NCBI RefSeq assembly: GCF_003339865.1 | Contig: NZ_QPKV01000004.1 | Coordinates: forward strand, 1-64,000 | Length of the DNA: 64,000 nucleotides | Reading direction: 5' to 3' | DNA from: Pedobacter chinensis | Lineage (GTDB): Bacteria; Bacteroidota; Bacteroidia; Sphingobacteriales; Sphingobacteriaceae | Shown: one piece after another, positions 27,111-36,415 of the stretch | Layout of the letters: each line of letters opens with the position of its first letter | Numbering within the stretch: the stretch's first letter is position 1 | Made by a program: the position numbers and the translations under genes | The notes under the pieces: generated by a model | What the model saw: only the letters and a program-made list of their open reading frames with translations | Told to the model about the DNA's origin: nothing | Database searches by the model: none

Positions 27111-28148
27111 CTATCGCTTTAAAAACTCAACATTCCAGATCTTCTCTGCTTTTCTACCGATTAACCAGAACGATGCGGCCAATACCGAAAAAAATAATGC
27201 CTTATGCCAACTATCCCAAAAATACTCAAAGTAGCGGGTGTAAAGATTTATAAACAGAAAGGTAATGCCGAATTCTCTTGCGATATCATCATGATATTTT
27301 AATCCAAATAAAGTGCTGGCCACACAAATGGCGGCCGAAATTAATGCCCAATAAAACAAGCTTAACTGCCTGACCGAATACCATTCTTCCAAACTTGCGA
27401 AGTTACCAAAAACCGATAGGGCCCATAACGATACAAATAAATAAACCATTCCTGCAATGTAGGTTACCTGAAAAAAGTGCTGTGTTTTGGGTAAGGCTTT
27501 CATGATGAAAGATGCTGCGGTTAAAACTGCTCCAAAAACCACAAATCGTAATGGATAATTCATTCCCAGGAAATAATAATTCCAACGGCTAAGATATCCC
27601 GTTTCGGTTCCAAACCATGCCCCTAGTGAAATCAGTGCGAAAATCCATATTAATCTGGAGTTGAAGAGATAGCCCAAAGCACCATAAATAAAAACCGATA
27701 TTAAGATTAAGATAGAAAAGTTTCCTGAACCATTATCCAATGCTTTTCCAAAATAAGCAATGGCATTTGCGGTAAGTAAAATGGCTGAAAATACGATAGC
27801 CTCGTTACTAAATTTCAGGTGGGCCATTTTTTTCTTCCTTCGAAAACCTAATAGATAAAGCCATGCTGCCAGGCCACCCGAAACAATGGCGATAACAATA
27901 TTTGGGGTATCATAAACCCGTTTCAAATAATTAAGGATGGAATTGTCTATTATGAGAGAACCCAAAGCAATAAAACCACAAGCCAGTGCTACCCAAAAAG
28001 CATATTGGGCCAATCGTAGCCAATCGAAATTTTTTGCTTCATAGCTTTTGCGAAGTTTTATACCTGTTTCCTCGGTAATTAAACCATCACTTTGCCATTG
28101 CTCAATCACTTCATCCAGAAATTCACTCTTTTCTCTATCAACTTTCAT
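27111..28148 (-). CDS. DUF2157 membrane protein
   Basis: 345 residues. A soluble N-terminal ~50 residues (FLDEVIEQWQSDGLITEETGIKLRKSY, the DUF2157 helical start) comes before about nine transmembrane helices (AFWVALACGFIALGSLII, ISVFIYGALGYLFN, GAVLTAASFIM and others). Members of this family are widespread and uncharacterised. It stands alone, with a heptad-repeat region upstream. Function unknown. Confidence 0.7.
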   Translation of the reverse strand: MKVDREKSEFLDEVIEQWQSDGLITEETGIKLRKSYEAKNFDWLRLAQYAFWVALACGFIALGSLIIDNSILNYLKRVYDTPNIVIAIVSGGLAAWLYLLGFRRKKKMAHLKFSNEAIVFSAILLTANAIAYFGKALDNGSGNFSILILISVFIYGALGYLFNSRLIWIFALISLGAWFGTETGYLSRWNYYFLGMNYPLRFVVFGAVLTAASFIMKALPKTQHFFQVTYIAGMVYLFVSLWALSVFGNFASLEEWYSVRQLSLFYWALISAAICVASTLFGLKYHDDIAREFGITFLFINLYTRYFEYFWDSWHKALFFSVLAASFWLIGRKAEKIWNVEFLKR

Positions 28149-28180
28149 AGGCCCAGGTTATACACGAAGATATGTTTTTT

Positions 28181-28321
28181 AGTCCGAAGTCAGGAGACCG
28201 AAGTGGGATGATAAACACCTCAAACAGAAGTTAAATCAATCTTTGCATAGAGATTAGTCTTCTTTAGTTGGTAGTTAATTTGTGCCAAGACTCCGAACTA
28301 CTGACTAAAGACTCCCAACTT
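28181..28321. repeat. Heptad-phased inverted arms between DUF2157 and the antiporter
   Basis: Left arm at 28181-28208 is four 7-mers beginning AGTCCGA and AGTCAGG. The right arm at 28287-28321 is five 7-mers (AAGACTC, CTGACTA) that read AGTTNNG or AGTCTTN when reverse-complemented. The two arms are therefore the same heptamer family in opposite orientation, ending at the antiporter stop codon. Confidence 0.7.
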
Positions 28322-30534
28322 TAAATGACCTCCTTAATTTTTTTATTATTCCCCACAATCCAAATAACATCGCCTTTATCGAAAACAAAATCGGATGACG
28401 GATTTAAAATCCGATCAGAACCACGCTCAATCCCAACGATTAATGCTTGCGCCTTTTCCCTTATACCAGCATTCCGGATACTCAAACCATACACCGGCGA
28501 TTCGGTATTAACCACCACTTTCTGCAAGGTCATTTCCTTATCCGGGAAACCTTTCTCCTGTTCTGTTTGCGGCGCATCTACTTCTAAAAGTGCTTTTACT
28601 GATGCAAGCTGATCATCGGCTCCAATTAAAAGTAATTTATCATTAGGGTAAAGCCGCTCATCTCTTCCAGGTGTTGGAATATTATTCCTTCCCCGTTCAA
28701 TTAAGGCAATATTTACGCCATATTTTTCTCTGATCATCAATTCTGCCAGCGTTTTGCCCACAACATCAGATTCTGGTGAAACCTTAATCTCTGTTAAGTG
28801 GGTATCCCAGGGCAAAATATCCGGTTTTTGATTTTCCCTGGCATTCAGGTTCAACATGAAACGTTTTTCCAGTTTATTGTAAAATGCCTGAAGTTTACGG
28901 GAAAAAATAACCATAACCAGAACAATTAAGGTTAATGCTATTCCGGCAGCAATCCAGGTATCGAAAAACTCATACATCAAAAATCCTACGAAAAATATAC
29001 CAAGTGCAATCCTGAAAATTTCAATTGCAATTAATGGGCCTCTGGTGTATTTTTTATTCAGCCACAAATGAGAATAAGCTGTTTTTTGTATTCTTCTGAT
29101 GGATAATGCCCATAAAAATGGCGCCATTAAAATGAAGGAAACAATTAAGCTGATGATGGTGGAATTTATCCCGTTTACAACGTTTTTTGCAATAAACGGC
29201 TGTACGTAGCGTGAGGCTAGAAAGATCACTGCGATAATGATAACCGAATGGATGATCGTATTAAAAGCGTAACTACGTAACAAAATTTTCCAATCGCTTA
29301 AAGTTGTTATTCCTGCGGTACTTGAACTGTATCTCTCTATACCGCTTAACCATTTTTTAGGAAAAATTCTGGTTAGGAAATTATAGAAAGGTTCAGATAA
29401 TTTAATTAAGTATGGCGTTGTAAAAGTAGTAATTGCTGATGCAGCAACTGCAATGGGATACAAGAAATCGCTGGTTACTTTAAGGGTTAAACCTAAAGTT
29501 GCGATAATGAAAGAAAACTCCCCGATCTGCGCCAGACTCATTCCTGCCTGTACCGAGGTTTTTAATGGCTGACCAGATAATAAGGCACCAAGCGATGTGC
29601 TGAGTAATTTGCCAATAATAGTTGCTAAAGTTACGATCACAATCGGCAAGCCATAATCCAGCAAGATTTTAGGGTCAATTAACATTCCCACGGAAACGAA
29701 GAATACCGCCGCAAATAAATCTTTTACTGATTTTGTTAAATGCTCAATTTTCTCTGCCTGAGTTGTTTCTGCCAGAATAGATCCCATGATAAAAGCGCCA
29801 AGGGCAGGAGAGAAGCCTACTTTAACGGCAAGTAAAACCATGATTAAACAAAGTGCTAATGAAACAACCAGCATGGTTTCATCATTCATCAATTTTCTGG
29901 TCGCTTTTAAGAAAGTTGGAATCAGAAATATTCCGCCCAGAAACCATAAGACGAGGAAAAACGCAAGTTTTAAAATAGAAATTAGCATTTCACTGCCAGC
30001 AAATTGTTGGCTTACTGCCAATGTTGATAGTAAAACAAGTAGTAAGATGGCTACCAGATCTTCAACAATCAGTACGCCAAACACTAGCCCTGCGAATTTT
30101 TTATGCTTAACCCCGAGTTCCTCAAAAGCCCTGATAATGATGGTAGTGGAAGAGACTGACAAAATACCTCCAAGAAATACGCTATCCATGGTTTTCCAAC
30201 CCATTAGTTTTCCTGCGGCAAAACCAATCAAAAGCATGAAAACAACTTCAACAACGGCTGTAATTGAGGCTGATCCGCCAACTTTGACCAGCTTTTTGAA
30301 ACTGAATTCTAACCCCAAACTGAATAAAAGAAATATTACACCGATTTCTCCCCAAATGTTTATGCTTTTGGTGTCTGTAACTGATGGAAAAAAATCTAAA
30401 TGAGGGCCAACCATAAGGCCAGCCAGGATATAACCTAAAACTAAAGGTTGTTTTATTTTTTTAAATATAAGCGTGGTTATTCCTGCGGCGGCAAGAATTA
30501 ATCCTAAATCGGCAATTAAATCTGGTAAATGCAT
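28321..30534 (-). CDS. CPA2-type monovalent cation:proton antiporter with TrkA-C domains
   Basis: 737 residues. The N-terminal ~390 residues form the Na+/H+ exchanger domain (IKQPLVLGYILAGLMVGPH, GVIFLLFSLGLEFSFKKL, SVSSTTIIIRAFEELG). Extra helices follow to ~550. Two C-terminal TrkA-C-like regulatory modules come last (VVGKTLAELMIREKYGVNIALIERG and SPVYGLSIRNAGIREKAQALIVGIERG). It resembles KefB/YbaL-type exchangers, and probably moves K+ or Na+ against protons under ligand control. The TrkA-N nucleotide domain of KefB is not evident. Confidence 0.88.
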   Translation of the reverse strand: MHLPDLIADLGLILAAAGITTLIFKKIKQPLVLGYILAGLMVGPHLDFFPSVTDTKSINIWGEIGVIFLLFSLGLEFSFKKLVKVGGSASITAVVEVVFMLLIGFAAGKLMGWKTMDSVFLGGILSVSSTTIIIRAFEELGVKHKKFAGLVFGVLIVEDLVAILLLVLLSTLAVSQQFAGSEMLISILKLAFFLVLWFLGGIFLIPTFLKATRKLMNDETMLVVSLALCLIMVLLAVKVGFSPALGAFIMGSILAETTQAEKIEHLTKSVKDLFAAVFFVSVGMLIDPKILLDYGLPIVIVTLATIIGKLLSTSLGALLSGQPLKTSVQAGMSLAQIGEFSFIIATLGLTLKVTSDFLYPIAVAASAITTFTTPYLIKLSEPFYNFLTRIFPKKWLSGIERYSSSTAGITTLSDWKILLRSYAFNTIIHSVIIIAVIFLASRYVQPFIAKNVVNGINSTIISLIVSFILMAPFLWALSIRRIQKTAYSHLWLNKKYTRGPLIAIEIFRIALGIFFVGFLMYEFFDTWIAAGIALTLIVLVMVIFSRKLQAFYNKLEKRFMLNLNARENQKPDILPWDTHLTEIKVSPESDVVGKTLAELMIREKYGVNIALIERGRNNIPTPGRDERLYPNDKLLLIGADDQLASVKALLEVDAPQTEQEKGFPDKEMTLQKVVVNTESPVYGLSIRNAGIREKAQALIVGIERGSDRILNPSSDFVFDKGDVIWIVGNNKKIKEVI

Positions 30535-30626
30535 CTATTAAAATGAGTAATGAAGTAAAATAATTTTTGAAGCATCATTCGTGCTCAATTAAGTGAATCC
30601 GCATCACTGCGGTTAAATCAAATTAC

Positions 30627-30977
30627 TTACCAAAAAACATGTTTCGGGTAGAGCATTTTAAACAGGCACCAATAGTTATATTTTAATTTTTTGAAAATAA
30701 CCTTAACAGCTATTTTTTTGTTTCCTAAAAATAGGAATACAAAGCAGTTAAGCAGAATAAAAGAGGTAGAAAATTTGGCGGTTGAATTATTGATGAAATC
30801 GTTTTGAAAACTTTCATGATCAAGGCCATATTCTTTGCAAATCTTATATTGCTTTTTGCTTGAAATAAAACTATTTTTTGAGGTTTTGTTTTGGGTATAG
30901 CTTTGCCTTTCCTGCGATGCAGCGCTCGCAAAACCAAAAGATGTGAAGAGGAAGAAAATTATGTAAAAAAGCCTCAT
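30627..30977 (-). CDS. Small hypothetical protein with signal peptide
   Basis: 116 residues starting with MRLFYIIFFLFTSFGFASAAS, a clean signal peptide with a cleavage site near residue 19. A polar middle (QERQSYTQNKTSKNSFISSKK) and one hydrophobic segment (TSFILLNCFVFLFLG) follow, then a basic tail. The hydrophobic segment would anchor it in the inner membrane. Not recognised. It stands alone between ribF and the antiporter. Confidence 0.5.
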   Translation of the reverse strand: MRLFYIIFFLFTSFGFASAASQERQSYTQNKTSKNSFISSKKQYKICKEYGLDHESFQNDFINNSTAKFSTSFILLNCFVFLFLGNKKIAVKVIFKKLKYNYWCLFKMLYPKHVFW

Positions 30978-31030
30978 TGCCGCTAATATAGCGAATTCAA
31001 GGCTTTTTTGAAAACAAATTTGCTTAATAA

Positions 31031-32059
31031 CTATGATACTGATTCAAAGTAAGCCAAGGTAGCTTCTTTATCTTTTTGTAGTTGAATGGTTAAGGCCTCC
31101 AAACCTGTAAATTTAACATCGTGACGTAAAAATTTAAGGAAATTCATTTTAATGTCCTGCCCATAAATCTCCTCGTTAAAATCAAAAATATTAACTTCAA
31201 TGTTTCTGGTCATTCCATTTATGGTTGGTCGCTGACCGATATAAGCCATGCCTTTAAAAGCCCGGAGCTGGAAGTCGGAAGCCGGAAGTTTTGAGGTAAA
31301 GCTGATAATACTGTCTGAAATTTTATCATCGGTCATCGGACTTATGACTTCTGACTTAAAATTCATTTCTACTGTAACCGCATAAATACCGTCACCTGGA
31401 ATTAGTTTGTATGTTTCCTCTACAAAAATATTTGCTGTCGGAAAACCAATGGTTCTTCCAATTTTATCGCCTTTAATTACTCTTCCAAAAATTGAAAATG
31501 GATAACCAAGGTAATCGGCTGCCAAACTCACGTCACCTGCTAAAAGCGCCTGACGGATTTTGGTAGAGCTAACGGCTACATCGTGAATATCCTGTTCTGC
31601 AATTTCCTCCACAGTAAAGCCGAAATGTAAGCCCGCAGCTTTTAAATCTGCTAAATTTCCTGAACGATCTTTTCCAAAACGGTGGTCGTAACCAATAATA
31701 ATGTGTTTGGTTCCAATATTATCTACCAAAGTATTTTTGATATAATCCTCCGGACTTTGATTGGAAAAATCTCTGGTAAAGGGTGTAATGATTAAATGAT
31801 CAACACCTAAACGCTTCAATATTTCGGCTTTTTCATTAATGGTATTGATCATTTTTAACTCCTGGTTTTCCGGGTCAATAATCATCCGCGGGTGCGGGAA
31901 GAAAGTTAAAATCACACTTTCGCCATGAGCTGTTTTAGCCTTTTCTACCAATTGTTTGATTATTTTCTGGTGTCCGAAATGTACACCATCAAATGTACCA
32001 ATCGTTACAATTGCGTTATTTAATTTTTTAAAATCAGAAAGATTATGATATATTTTCAA
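31031..32059 (-). CDS. ribF: Bifunctional riboflavin kinase / FAD synthetase with heptad insert
   Basis: 342 residues. FAD synthetase domain 1-~165 with GTFDGVHFGHQKI and GYDHRFGKDRSG. Riboflavin kinase domain ~180-340 with GRTIGFPTANI and AYIGQRPTING. Makes FMN and FAD. In the kinase domain the usual short turn between the Y-A-V-T-V-E strand and the G-x-A-x-I-G-x-R-P-T strand is replaced by ~34 extra residues (about 232-265, rich in S and D), encoded by heptad repeats at 31267-31364. Last gene of the ftsX-to-ribF run, 12 bp after yitT. Confidence 0.93.
   Translation of the reverse strand: MKIYHNLSDFKKLNNAIVTIGTFDGVHFGHQKIIKQLVEKAKTAHGESVILTFFPHPRMIIDPENQELKMINTINEKAEILKRLGVDHLIITPFTRDFSNQSPEDYIKNTLVDNIGTKHIIIGYDHRFGKDRSGNLADLKAAGLHFGFTVEEIAEQDIHDVAVSSTKIRQALLAGDVSLAADYLGYPFSIFGRVIKGDKIGRTIGFPTANIFVEETYKLIPGDGIYAVTVEMNFKSEVISPMTDDKISDSIISFTSKLPASDFQLRAFKGMAYIGQRPTINGMTRNIEVNIFDFNEEIYGQDIKMNFLKFLRHDVKFTGLEALTIQLQKDKEATLAYFESVS
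31267..31364. repeat. Heptad-phased repeat inside ribF
   Basis: Fourteen consecutive 7-mers in one register. The left arm is GCTGGAA, GTCGGAA, GCCGGAA. The right arm is CGGACTT, ATGACTT, CTGACTT. The right arm reverse-complemented gives AAGTCAG and AAGTCAT, the same family as AAGTCGG and AAGCCGG on the left, so this is an inverted pair with a ~35-nt centre. Confidence 0.85.
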
Positions 32060-32071
32060 GGGATGGAAAAA

Positions 32072-32932
32072 TTAATGTAAAGAATGGCGCTTAACTACAC
32101 CACCTTTTAAATCGGCAATTTGTTGCTGTATCACGAAAGCGTCGTTATCAATCTGTCTTATTGCAGATTGTAATTTGCTCACTTCTAACTTGGTTACTAC
32201 TGTAAAAATAATATCGAGATCATTTTTTTCACCATAACCACCTTCGCCTTTATAAATGGTAACACCACGTTTCATTTCATTGATGATAAAGCCTTTAATT
32301 TCTTCCTGGTGTTCGGAAATAATGGTAACTCCGGTATATTGTTCCAATCCGTTTACAATGAAATCAATGGTGCTGGATGCTGACAAGTAAGTTAGGATTG
32401 CATATAAAGCAGTTTCTATATTCAGGAAATGGGCTGCAAATGCAAATATGATGATGTTTAATATTAAAATGATATTGCCTACAGTGAGTACGCTGTTTTT
32501 ACTGATATAAAGAGCTAAAACTTCCGTTCCATCGATAACACATCCTCCTCTCATGGCTAAACCAATGCCACCGCCAAGAAATAAGCCACCGAAAAATGCG
32601 ATTAAGAGTTTATCGTGTGTGATGGGCTGAAAAGGAACAATTGTTAATGCTATGGCCAGCGTTGCAATGGCAATGGCCGTTTTAACGGCAAAACCTTTGC
32701 CTATTTGTTTGTAACCTAAAATTACGAAGGGAATGTTAATAATGGCTATTAAATAAGATAGATTCCATTTGGTTAACGTACTTACCAAAAGCGAAATCCC
32801 TGTAACGCCACCATCAATAAATTCATTGGGCATTAAAAAGCTTTTTAAACCAAAACAAGCCGAGGTAACACCAGCAATTATTAAGAAAAATTCTTTTACA
32901 AATCGAATGTTTCTGTTTCTGGTGCTGTTCAT
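32072..32932 (-). CDS. YitT family membrane protein (DUF2179 C-terminus)
   Basis: 286 residues. About five or six transmembrane helices in the first ~200 residues (FLIIAGVTSACFGLKSFL, GGVTGISLLVSTL, RGGCVIDGTEVLALYISK), then the ferredoxin-like DUF2179 domain (GVTIYKGEGGYGEKNDLDIIFTVVTKLEVSKL). Widespread in Firmicutes and Bacteroidota; transported substrate unknown. Its ATG overlaps the truB stop by 4 bp, so the two are translationally coupled. Confidence 0.85.
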   Translation of the reverse strand: MNSTRNRNIRFVKEFFLIIAGVTSACFGLKSFLMPNEFIDGGVTGISLLVSTLTKWNLSYLIAIINIPFVILGYKQIGKGFAVKTAIAIATLAIALTIVPFQPITHDKLLIAFFGGLFLGGGIGLAMRGGCVIDGTEVLALYISKNSVLTVGNIILILNIIIFAFAAHFLNIETALYAILTYLSASSTIDFIVNGLEQYTGVTIISEHQEEIKGFIINEMKRGVTIYKGEGGYGEKNDLDIIFTVVTKLEVSKLQSAIRQIDNDAFVIQQQIADLKGGVVKRHSLH

Positions 32933-33675
32933 ATCGGTTCAGTTTTAGCTTCTTCTTTCTTACTACGAATATAATTAACGAGTTCTAAAACCTCAAACGA
33001 ATTGGAAAGCAAAAAGTTCCCGCTTCGGGTACGGGTAAGTTTTGAAAGATAGGCGCCATTATTAAGCTGTTTCCCAAAATCAGAAATCAGGGAGCGGATA
33101 TAGGTTCCTTTGCTGCAAACAATCCTGAAATCAATTTCGGGTAAGGCAATTCGGGTAATTTCAAATTCTGGAACACTCACAAAACGTTTCCTCAATTCTA
33201 CTTCCTCTCCTAATCTGGCTTTCACATATAAGCGCTCTCCATTAACTTTTACTGCCGAATGTGCTGGCGGATATTGTTCTATATCGCCAGTGAATGGTTT
33301 GCAGGCAGCATAAATCTCCTCCTCTGTAATTTTACTGAAGTCGAAAGTTTCATCAACTTCGGTTTCCATATCGAAAGATGGAGTAGTGGCACCCAGAATC
33401 ATGGTGCCGGTATATTCTTTTTCTTCTGCCTGGAAAGTATCTATTTGTTTGGTTAATTTTCCGGTGCAAATAATTAATAAACCCGTTGCTAAAGGATCTA
33501 AAGTACCTGCGTGGCCAACCTTTAGTTTTAACGGTTTTAAAGAATTACGAATTTTGCCAACCACATCAAATGAAGTCCATTTGTATGGTTTATTAATCAA
33601 CAGCAGTTCGCCTTCTGCAAAATTAAAATCTTTAAACTTTGAATTTTCTGTACTCACAAATCTTTTTTTGCGCAA
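32929..33675 (-). CDS. truB: tRNA pseudouridine-55 synthase
   Basis: 248 residues. Isomerises U55 in the T arm of tRNAs. The catalytic aspartate is in KVGHAGTLDPLATGLLIIC, with the supporting YPPAHSAVKVNGERLY and GTYIRSLISDFG motifs. The C-terminal PUA domain of E. coli TruB is missing, as in many Bacteroidota enzymes. Sits 9 bp after uppP and overlaps yitT. Confidence 0.95.
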   Translation of the reverse strand: MRKKRFVSTENSKFKDFNFAEGELLLINKPYKWTSFDVVGKIRNSLKPLKLKVGHAGTLDPLATGLLIICTGKLTKQIDTFQAEEKEYTGTMILGATTPSFDMETEVDETFDFSKITEEEIYAACKPFTGDIEQYPPAHSAVKVNGERLYVKARLGEEVELRKRFVSVPEFEITRIALPEIDFRIVCSKGTYIRSLISDFGKQLNNGAYLSKLTRTRSGNFLLSNSFEVLELVNYIRSKKEEAKTEPI

Positions 33676-33684
33676 AGATACAGA

Positions 33685-34479
33685 TTAAATAATTTGTAAG
33701 TTGTGCCCTGTCAATAACATGATAATGATAATCAATCCGGCAACAATTCTATACCAGCCAAATATTTTGAAACCGTGTTTGTTTAAGTATCCGATAAAGC
33801 TTTTTATCGCTAATAAAGCAACAATGAAAGCTACCACGTTTCCAACGATTAAAATATTGGTTTGCTCGGATGTTATGATATTACCTTCTTTATAAAAATC
33901 GAAAAGTTTTTTTGCAGTTGCGGCAAACATGGTTGGTACAGCTAAAAAGAATGAAAATTCTGCGGCTACTTTTCTGCTCAACTTCTGGCTCATACCACCA
34001 ACAATTGTTGCTCCTGAGCGTGATACCCCAGGAATCATGGCAATACACTGAAAAAAACCAATCTTTAAAGCCGTTAAATAAGTTACTTGTTCTTCTTCAT
34101 CAATAGTTGGTCTGTTAAACCATTTGTCAACAAACAACAGGATCACACCACCTGCTAAGAGTGAAATGCCAACAGCCATAGGGTTTTCTAAAAGTTCATC
34201 GATCTTTTTGCTCAGCAAGAGTCCGAAAACCGCTGCCGGAATAAAGGCAACCAAAAGTTTAATGTAGAAATTTATGGATTTGAAAAATCTTTTGAAATAC
34301 AATACCACAACCGAAAGGATTGCTCCCAATTGAATTGCAATGGTAAACAGCTTAACGAAAGGTTCGCTTGCGATGCCCATGAAAGATGATGCAATGATCA
34401 TGTGACCTGTGCTCGATACAGGTAAAAACTCTGTTAGTCCTTCAACAATTGCAAGGATAATGGCTTCAAAAAAGTTCAT
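33685..34479 (-). CDS. uppP: Undecaprenyl-diphosphate phosphatase
   Basis: 264 residues, integral membrane. Recycles C55-PP to C55-P for peptidoglycan and polysaccharide synthesis and gives bacitracin tolerance. Family motifs [15 protein letters not shown] near residue 13 and [14 protein letters not shown] near residue 150 carry the catalytic residues. Part of the ftsX-DUF3098-uppP-truB gene run typical of Bacteroidota, here separated from its upstream members by a toxin-antitoxin pair. Confidence 0.95.
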   Translation of the reverse strand: MNFFEAIILAIVEGLTEFLPVSSTGHMIIASSFMGIASEPFVKLFTIAIQLGAILSVVVLYFKRFFKSINFYIKLLVAFIPAAVFGLLLSKKIDELLENPMAVGISLLAGGVILLFVDKWFNRPTIDEEEQVTYLTALKIGFFQCIAMIPGVSRSGATIVGGMSQKLSRKVAAEFSFFLAVPTMFAATAKKLFDFYKEGNIITSEQTNILIVGNVVAFIVALLAIKSFIGYLNKHGFKIFGWYRIVAGLIIIIMLLTGHNLQII

Positions 34480-34494
34480 GTGTTAGTAATGGGT

Positions 34495-34881
34495 TTATTC
34501 CCACATTAATTTTAAGTTATAATTTTTTAATTTTTTATCTCTTGATGGTAATACTAAATCTTCTGCAATGGCTCGTGATATGATAATTCTATCAAAAGGG
34601 TTGGTATTAATGAAAGTGAGATTTAATAAAGCAGAAAGGTGCGCTTCATTAATAGAGATGATTTCAATTTGATTTCTTTCAGCAAAACGAAATAGTTCAT
34701 TGAAACCAATGTTTAATTCAGGTTTCCCTATTTGTTTTTTTATTGCTATTTCCCAAAGGAAAGCAATGTTTAAGAAACAAGGCTCATTAATATCAGAAAG
34801 TTTTTTTTTAACAGAAGCAGGTAATTGTTCATCTCCAGCGACAAACCATAAAAAAGCATGTGTATCCAATAAAAAAGCCAT
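34495..34881 (-). CDS. PIN-domain toxin of a type II TA system
   Basis: 128 residues of the VapC type: LLDTHAFLWFVAGD at the N-terminus with the first aspartate, AFLWEIAIK with the glutamate in the middle, and FDRIIISRAIAEDL with a late aspartate. The final PSRDKKLKNY replaces the more usual T-x-D with S-R-D. Expected to be a metal-dependent RNase cutting tRNA, rRNA or mRNA. Its ATG overlaps the antitoxin stop by 1 bp. It lies 15 bp before uppP, so toxin transcription probably continues into it. Confidence 0.88.
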   Translation of the reverse strand: MAFLLDTHAFLWFVAGDEQLPASVKKKLSDINEPCFLNIAFLWEIAIKKQIGKPELNIGFNELFRFAERNQIEIISINEAHLSALLNLTFINTNPFDRIIISRAIAEDLVLPSRDKKLKNYNLKLMWE

Positions 34882-35084
34882 TAAATATAATCTGCAAACA
34901 TTTCTAAAGGTTTATCAAAATCATCCGATAGTTTAATTTTGCCTTTAGCGTAACCAAATTCGCGTGATTTTAGTTTGGGCTTATTTTTATTTTTTGTTTT
35001 GAAGAATTCAACAAAATCTGCTACTTCTTGCCTAAGATTCATAGGAAGTGAATTTATCTCAATTTGCAAATTTGTTGTTGCCAT
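34881..35084 (-). CDS. DUF2281-type antitoxin
   Basis: 67 residues. The N-terminal segment I-N-S-L-P-M-N-L-R-Q-E-V-A-D-F-V-E-F-F matches the DUF2281 family, the common partner of PIN toxins. A basic linker and an acidic tail (DDFDKPLEMFADYI) likely wrap the toxin. First gene of the pair, preceded by its own promoter and palindrome. Confidence 0.85.
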   Translation of the reverse strand: MATTNLQIEINSLPMNLRQEVADFVEFFKTKNKNKPKLKSREFGYAKGKIKLSDDFDKPLEMFADYI

Positions 35085-35104
35085 ATTCTAAAGTTAAAAA
35101 AAAT

Positions 35105-35125
35105 GCTATAAGTATAGCAAAATTA
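35105..35125 (-). promoter_or_regulatory. TA promoter and autoregulatory operator
   Basis: On the minus strand TAATTTTG (35125-35118) is a perfect -7 element. Its last base begins GCTATA-CT-TATAGC, a perfect inverted repeat at 35118-35105, 20 bp before the antitoxin ATG. The TA of the promoter is part of the stop codon of the upstream DUF3098 gene. Confidence 0.65.
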
Positions 35126-35350
35126 TTTTTTTAGGATGGCGTAAATTCCAAAGGCAAAACCAAAAAGAACCACAAGCGGTGCAAGTAAAGTTCTTCTAAA
35201 ATCGTAAATGTCGCCGGTTGTGCCCATCATTAAAATAAAACCAACTGCTACAATAGCTATGCTGATTAATAACAACTGATAGTTTTTTTTGGTAAAAACC
35301 AATTCGCTTTTAACGTCCTTAACAATCGGACTTGTTTTTTTTTCTGCCAT
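35123..35350 (-). CDS. DUF3098 small membrane protein
   Basis: 75 residues with two helices (YQLLLISIAIVAVGFILMMG and LLAPLVVLFGFAFGIYAILK). The family is almost confined to Bacteroidota and typically follows ftsX. The start overlaps the ftsX stop by 1 bp, so it is coupled to it. Role unknown but probably linked to the division complex. Confidence 0.88.
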   Translation of the reverse strand: MAEKKTSPIVKDVKSELVFTKKNYQLLLISIAIVAVGFILMMGTTGDIYDFRRTLLAPLVVLFGFAFGIYAILKK

Positions 35351-36228
35351 TATCTGTAAAGATGATAAGATTTTAAACGTAAATATCTGCTTACCGCAAA
35401 CCAGGTACTAATGCCTGTAATAAAAATTCCTATAATGATTAAACCAACAAATACGAACCCAAATTCTTTGTAATTGTTCAGAATGATAATTTCAGGCACT
35501 TCTTTACGGGCATAAATTAATGTAGCAAGCAAAATGATAATTGCAATGAAAGCTGCAATTAAGCCATGCAATGCTGCAAATAATAAGAAAGGACGTCTGA
35601 TAAAATTTTTCGTTGCACCAACTAACTGCATACTTTTAATTAAAAATCTTTGCGAGTAAATTGCTAAGCGTATCGTGTTGTTAATCAGTGCTATGGCAAT
35701 TACAAGAAGTAGTGCAGCAAATGCCAGTATAATCAATCCGATGGTGTTAATGTTTTTATTTACCATATCAATTAACGAACTCTGGTAAACCACTTCTTTC
35801 ACAACCGGGTTTTTGGAAATCGAAGCTTTTAATTCATCAATGCTTTTATTGTTTGCATATTCTGCTTTTAAATATACATCGAAGGTAGAAGTTAATGGAT
35901 TATAGCCTAAGAAGTTGACAAAGTCTTCGCCCAAATCTTGTGTTAAGTTTCTTGCTGCAAGCTCTTTATTCACATATTGAGTTTGTTTTACAGCCGGATT
36001 TTGGTTCAACTCCTTTTGGAATGCCAGAACATCGGTTTCCTTAGCACCTTCATCAACTATGATATTCAAAACAATGTTTTCTTTAACGTAGTTTGACAGG
36101 TTTTTGGCGTGTACAAGTACCAACCCAAGTAGTCCTAACATCAATAAAACCAATGCAATACTAATAATAGTAGAAATATATACGGTTTTGGTTTTCTTAG
36201 ATGCATCACTTACTTCGAATTCTTCCAT
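35350..36228 (-). CDS. ftsX: Cell division ABC transporter permease FtsX
   Basis: 292 residues with four helices: one at ~20-45 (TIISIALVLLMLGLLGLVLVH), then the periplasmic domain (ENIVLNIIVDEGAKETDVLAF ... SLIDMVNKNI), then three at ~165-285. FtsEX couples divisome assembly to activation of peptidoglycan hydrolases. FtsE is not adjacent, so it must be encoded elsewhere. First gene of the minus-strand run ending with ribF. Confidence 0.93.
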   Translation of the reverse strand: MEEFEVSDASKKTKTVYISTIISIALVLLMLGLLGLVLVHAKNLSNYVKENIVLNIIVDEGAKETDVLAFQKELNQNPAVKQTQYVNKELAARNLTQDLGEDFVNFLGYNPLTSTFDVYLKAEYANNKSIDELKASISKNPVVKEVVYQSSLIDMVNKNINTIGLIILAFAALLLVIAIALINNTIRLAIYSQRFLIKSMQLVGATKNFIRRPFLLFAALHGLIAAFIAIIILLATLIYARKEVPEIIILNNYKEFGFVFVGLIIIGIFITGISTWFAVSRYLRLKSYHLYR

Positions 36229-36415
36229 GTAATTTGATTTTGTTTTTGCGAAAATATAAATTATACCTGATAAACACCAATATAATCATCATAAACGGCA
36301 TTTCCAGAAAATTAGTTTCTAATCAATATTTTTAAATTAATATAGTTTCTTTAAAACTACGGTACGAAATTTGCTCAAACGGCGTTATTAAAAGAACCTA
36401 AAACAATTAATCACT

